Of a stretch of 64,000 nt of DNA, positions 63,100 to 64,000 are shown one piece after another (position 1 is the first letter of the stretch; each line of letters begins with the position of its first letter). This DNA comes from Delftia sp. PS-11. GTDB lineage: Bacteria > Pseudomonadota > Gammaproteobacteria > Burkholderiales > Burkholderiaceae_C. The stretch covers positions 1-64,000 of the forward strand of contig NZ_JACSYA010000029.1 in assembly GCF_029870285.1 (NCBI RefSeq), in the 5' to 3' direction. Made by a program: the position numbers and the translations under genes. The notes beneath the pieces were generated by a model that had not been told where the DNA came from, ran no database searches, and was given only the letters and a program-made list of their open reading frames with translations.

Positions 63100-64000
63100 A
63101 TGACCCGCTCCTCCTCTTCCGCTTTGGGCGCCGTGGCGCCAGACCTGCTGCGCCGCGATGCGCGAACCATCGGCCTGATCGGCCTGGCGCATGGCTCTTC
63201 ACACTTTTTTCATCTGCTGCTGCCGCCGCTGTTTCCCTGGCTGATTGCCGAGTTCGGCTACAGCTACGCCGAACTCAGCGTGATGGTGTCGCTGTTCTTC
63301 GTGGTCTCCGGCGTGGGCCAGGCCATGGCCGGCTTTGCCGTGGACCGCTTTGGCGCGCGGCCCATCCTGTTTGCCGCACTGGGCAGCTTTACCGTGGCTG
63401 GACTGGTGGCCAGCACGGCGCAGGGCTACGGCATGCTGCTGCTGGCGGCTTTCTTCGCAGGGCTGGGCAATGCGCCGTTCCATCCTGTGGACTTCACCAT
63501 TCTCAACAAGCGTGTGTCCCAGCAGCGCATCGGCCATGCGTTCTCGGTACATGGCCTGTCGGGCAATATCGGCTGGGCGCTGGCGCCGCTGTTCATGGCG
63601 GGCATCACCACGGCCACGGGCTCGTGGCGTCTGGCCTGCCTGTGCGGCGCGGCGCTGGCTGCCACCATCCTGGCCATCATGGTGATCAACCGCGAGGCCC
63701 TGGACGACCGGGCTGCCGATGCCAACGCCACCGCTGCGCGCGCGGCGTCCGCCACGGGTCCCCAGGAGCATCCCATGGCCTTTCTCAAGCTGCCTTCGGT
63801 CTGGCTGTGCTTTTCGTTCTTCTTCTGGAGCACCTGCGCGCTCAGCTCCATCCAGAGCTTTGCCAGCCCTGCCATGCAGGCCATGTATGGCCTGCCGCTG
63901 AGCGTGACGGCGCTGATCGTCACGGGCTACATGCTGTGCGGCGCGGCGGGCATGGTGGCCGGGGGCTTTCTGGTGGGCCGCGTGCAGCGGCTGGAGAAGG
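63100..64000 (+). CDS. Major facilitator superfamily transporter, cut by the window end
   Basis: The first 300 residues of an MFS protein, open to the window edge. It has GLAHGSSHFFHLLLPPLFPW, the loop-2-like motif GFAVDRFGARPILF, and VHGLSGNIGWALAPLF. The first region resembles fosmidomycin-resistance-type exporters. About seven or eight hydrophobic segments are visible before the end. It is divergent from an AraC-family gene, and the substrate is unknown. Confidence 0.9.
   Translation, partial: MTRSSSSALGAVAPDLLRRDARTIGLIGLAHGSSHFFHLLLPPLFPWLIAEFGYSYAELSVMVSLFFVVSGVGQAMAGFAVDRFGARPILFAALGSFTVAGLVASTAQGYGMLLLAAFFAGLGNAPFHPVDFTILNKRVSQQRIGHAFSVHGLSGNIGWALAPLFMAGITTATGSWRLACLCGAALAATILAIMVINREALDDRAADANATAARAASATGPQEHPMAFLKLPSVWLCFSFFFWSTCALSSIQSFASPAMQAMYGLPLSVTALIVTGYMLCGAAGMVAGGFLVGRVQRLEK

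Overview
The window is chromosomal DNA of a high-GC betaproteobacterium, most likely a Comamonadaceae member close to Delftia or Comamonas. Three points suggest this: the mnmG-rsmG-lysE-parA-parB order, the Bug/TctC-type binding proteins typical of Burkholderiales, and CueR/CopZ, Czc-type and MCP proteins that all look burkholderialean. The name is inferred; there is no rRNA here.

Region 1 (1-10.2 kb) is an acquired defence island. A leftward type I restriction-modification operon, hsdR-hsdM-hsdS, continues with close coupling into a YaaW/UPF0174 (DUF3944) protein and an unknown membrane protein. Upstream of hsdR are a transposase scrap, an IS3-family element whose transposase has lost the conserved block before the catalytic Glu, and the C-terminal stub of a RepB-like partition protein. 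Region 2 (10.2-14.1 kb) holds two divergent chemoreceptors separated by an AT-rich spacer.

Region 3 (14.2-31.3 kb) is a leftward catabolic operon of about 14 genes. It runs iorA, iorB, opine-type dehydrogenase, 3-hydroxyacyl-CoA dehydrogenase, Bug protein, oxygenase reductase, Bug protein, Rieske oxygenase alpha and beta, acyl-CoA ligase, a 20-codon ORF, thiolase-like protein, DUF35-SDR fusion, cyclase-family hydrolase and SDR, with a convergent marR at the far end. The content fits a CoA-linked route from indole-3-acetate or indolepyruvate through isatin to anthranilate. One promoter, framed by a 13-bp inverted repeat, precedes iorA. Region 4 (31.4-39.9 kb) has a YkgJ-like protein and a czcBAC heavy-metal efflux operon followed by its two-component system.

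Region 5 (40-64 kb) is origin-proximal core genome. It contains a DinG helicase, an AT-rich gene-free stretch with at least seven DnaA-box-like 9-mers (candidate oriC or DnaA-titration locus, 43.37-43.96 kb), a Spy/LTXXQ protein, rdgC, an acetyl-CoA acetyltransferase, cueR-copZ, a third chemoreceptor with a sigma-28-like promoter, an OYE reductase, a GST and an FMN reductase. Then come mnmG-rsmG-lysE-parA-hydrolase-parB with four good parS sites and one near-parS, a CsgG-like lipoprotein, a membrane methyltransferase, a FitAB-type toxin-antitoxin pair whose toxin lacks two catalytic acids, and a divergent AraC/MFS pair cut by the window end. Left of about 43 kb most coding DNA points left; right of it the replication-linked genes point right, as expected if forks diverge nearby.
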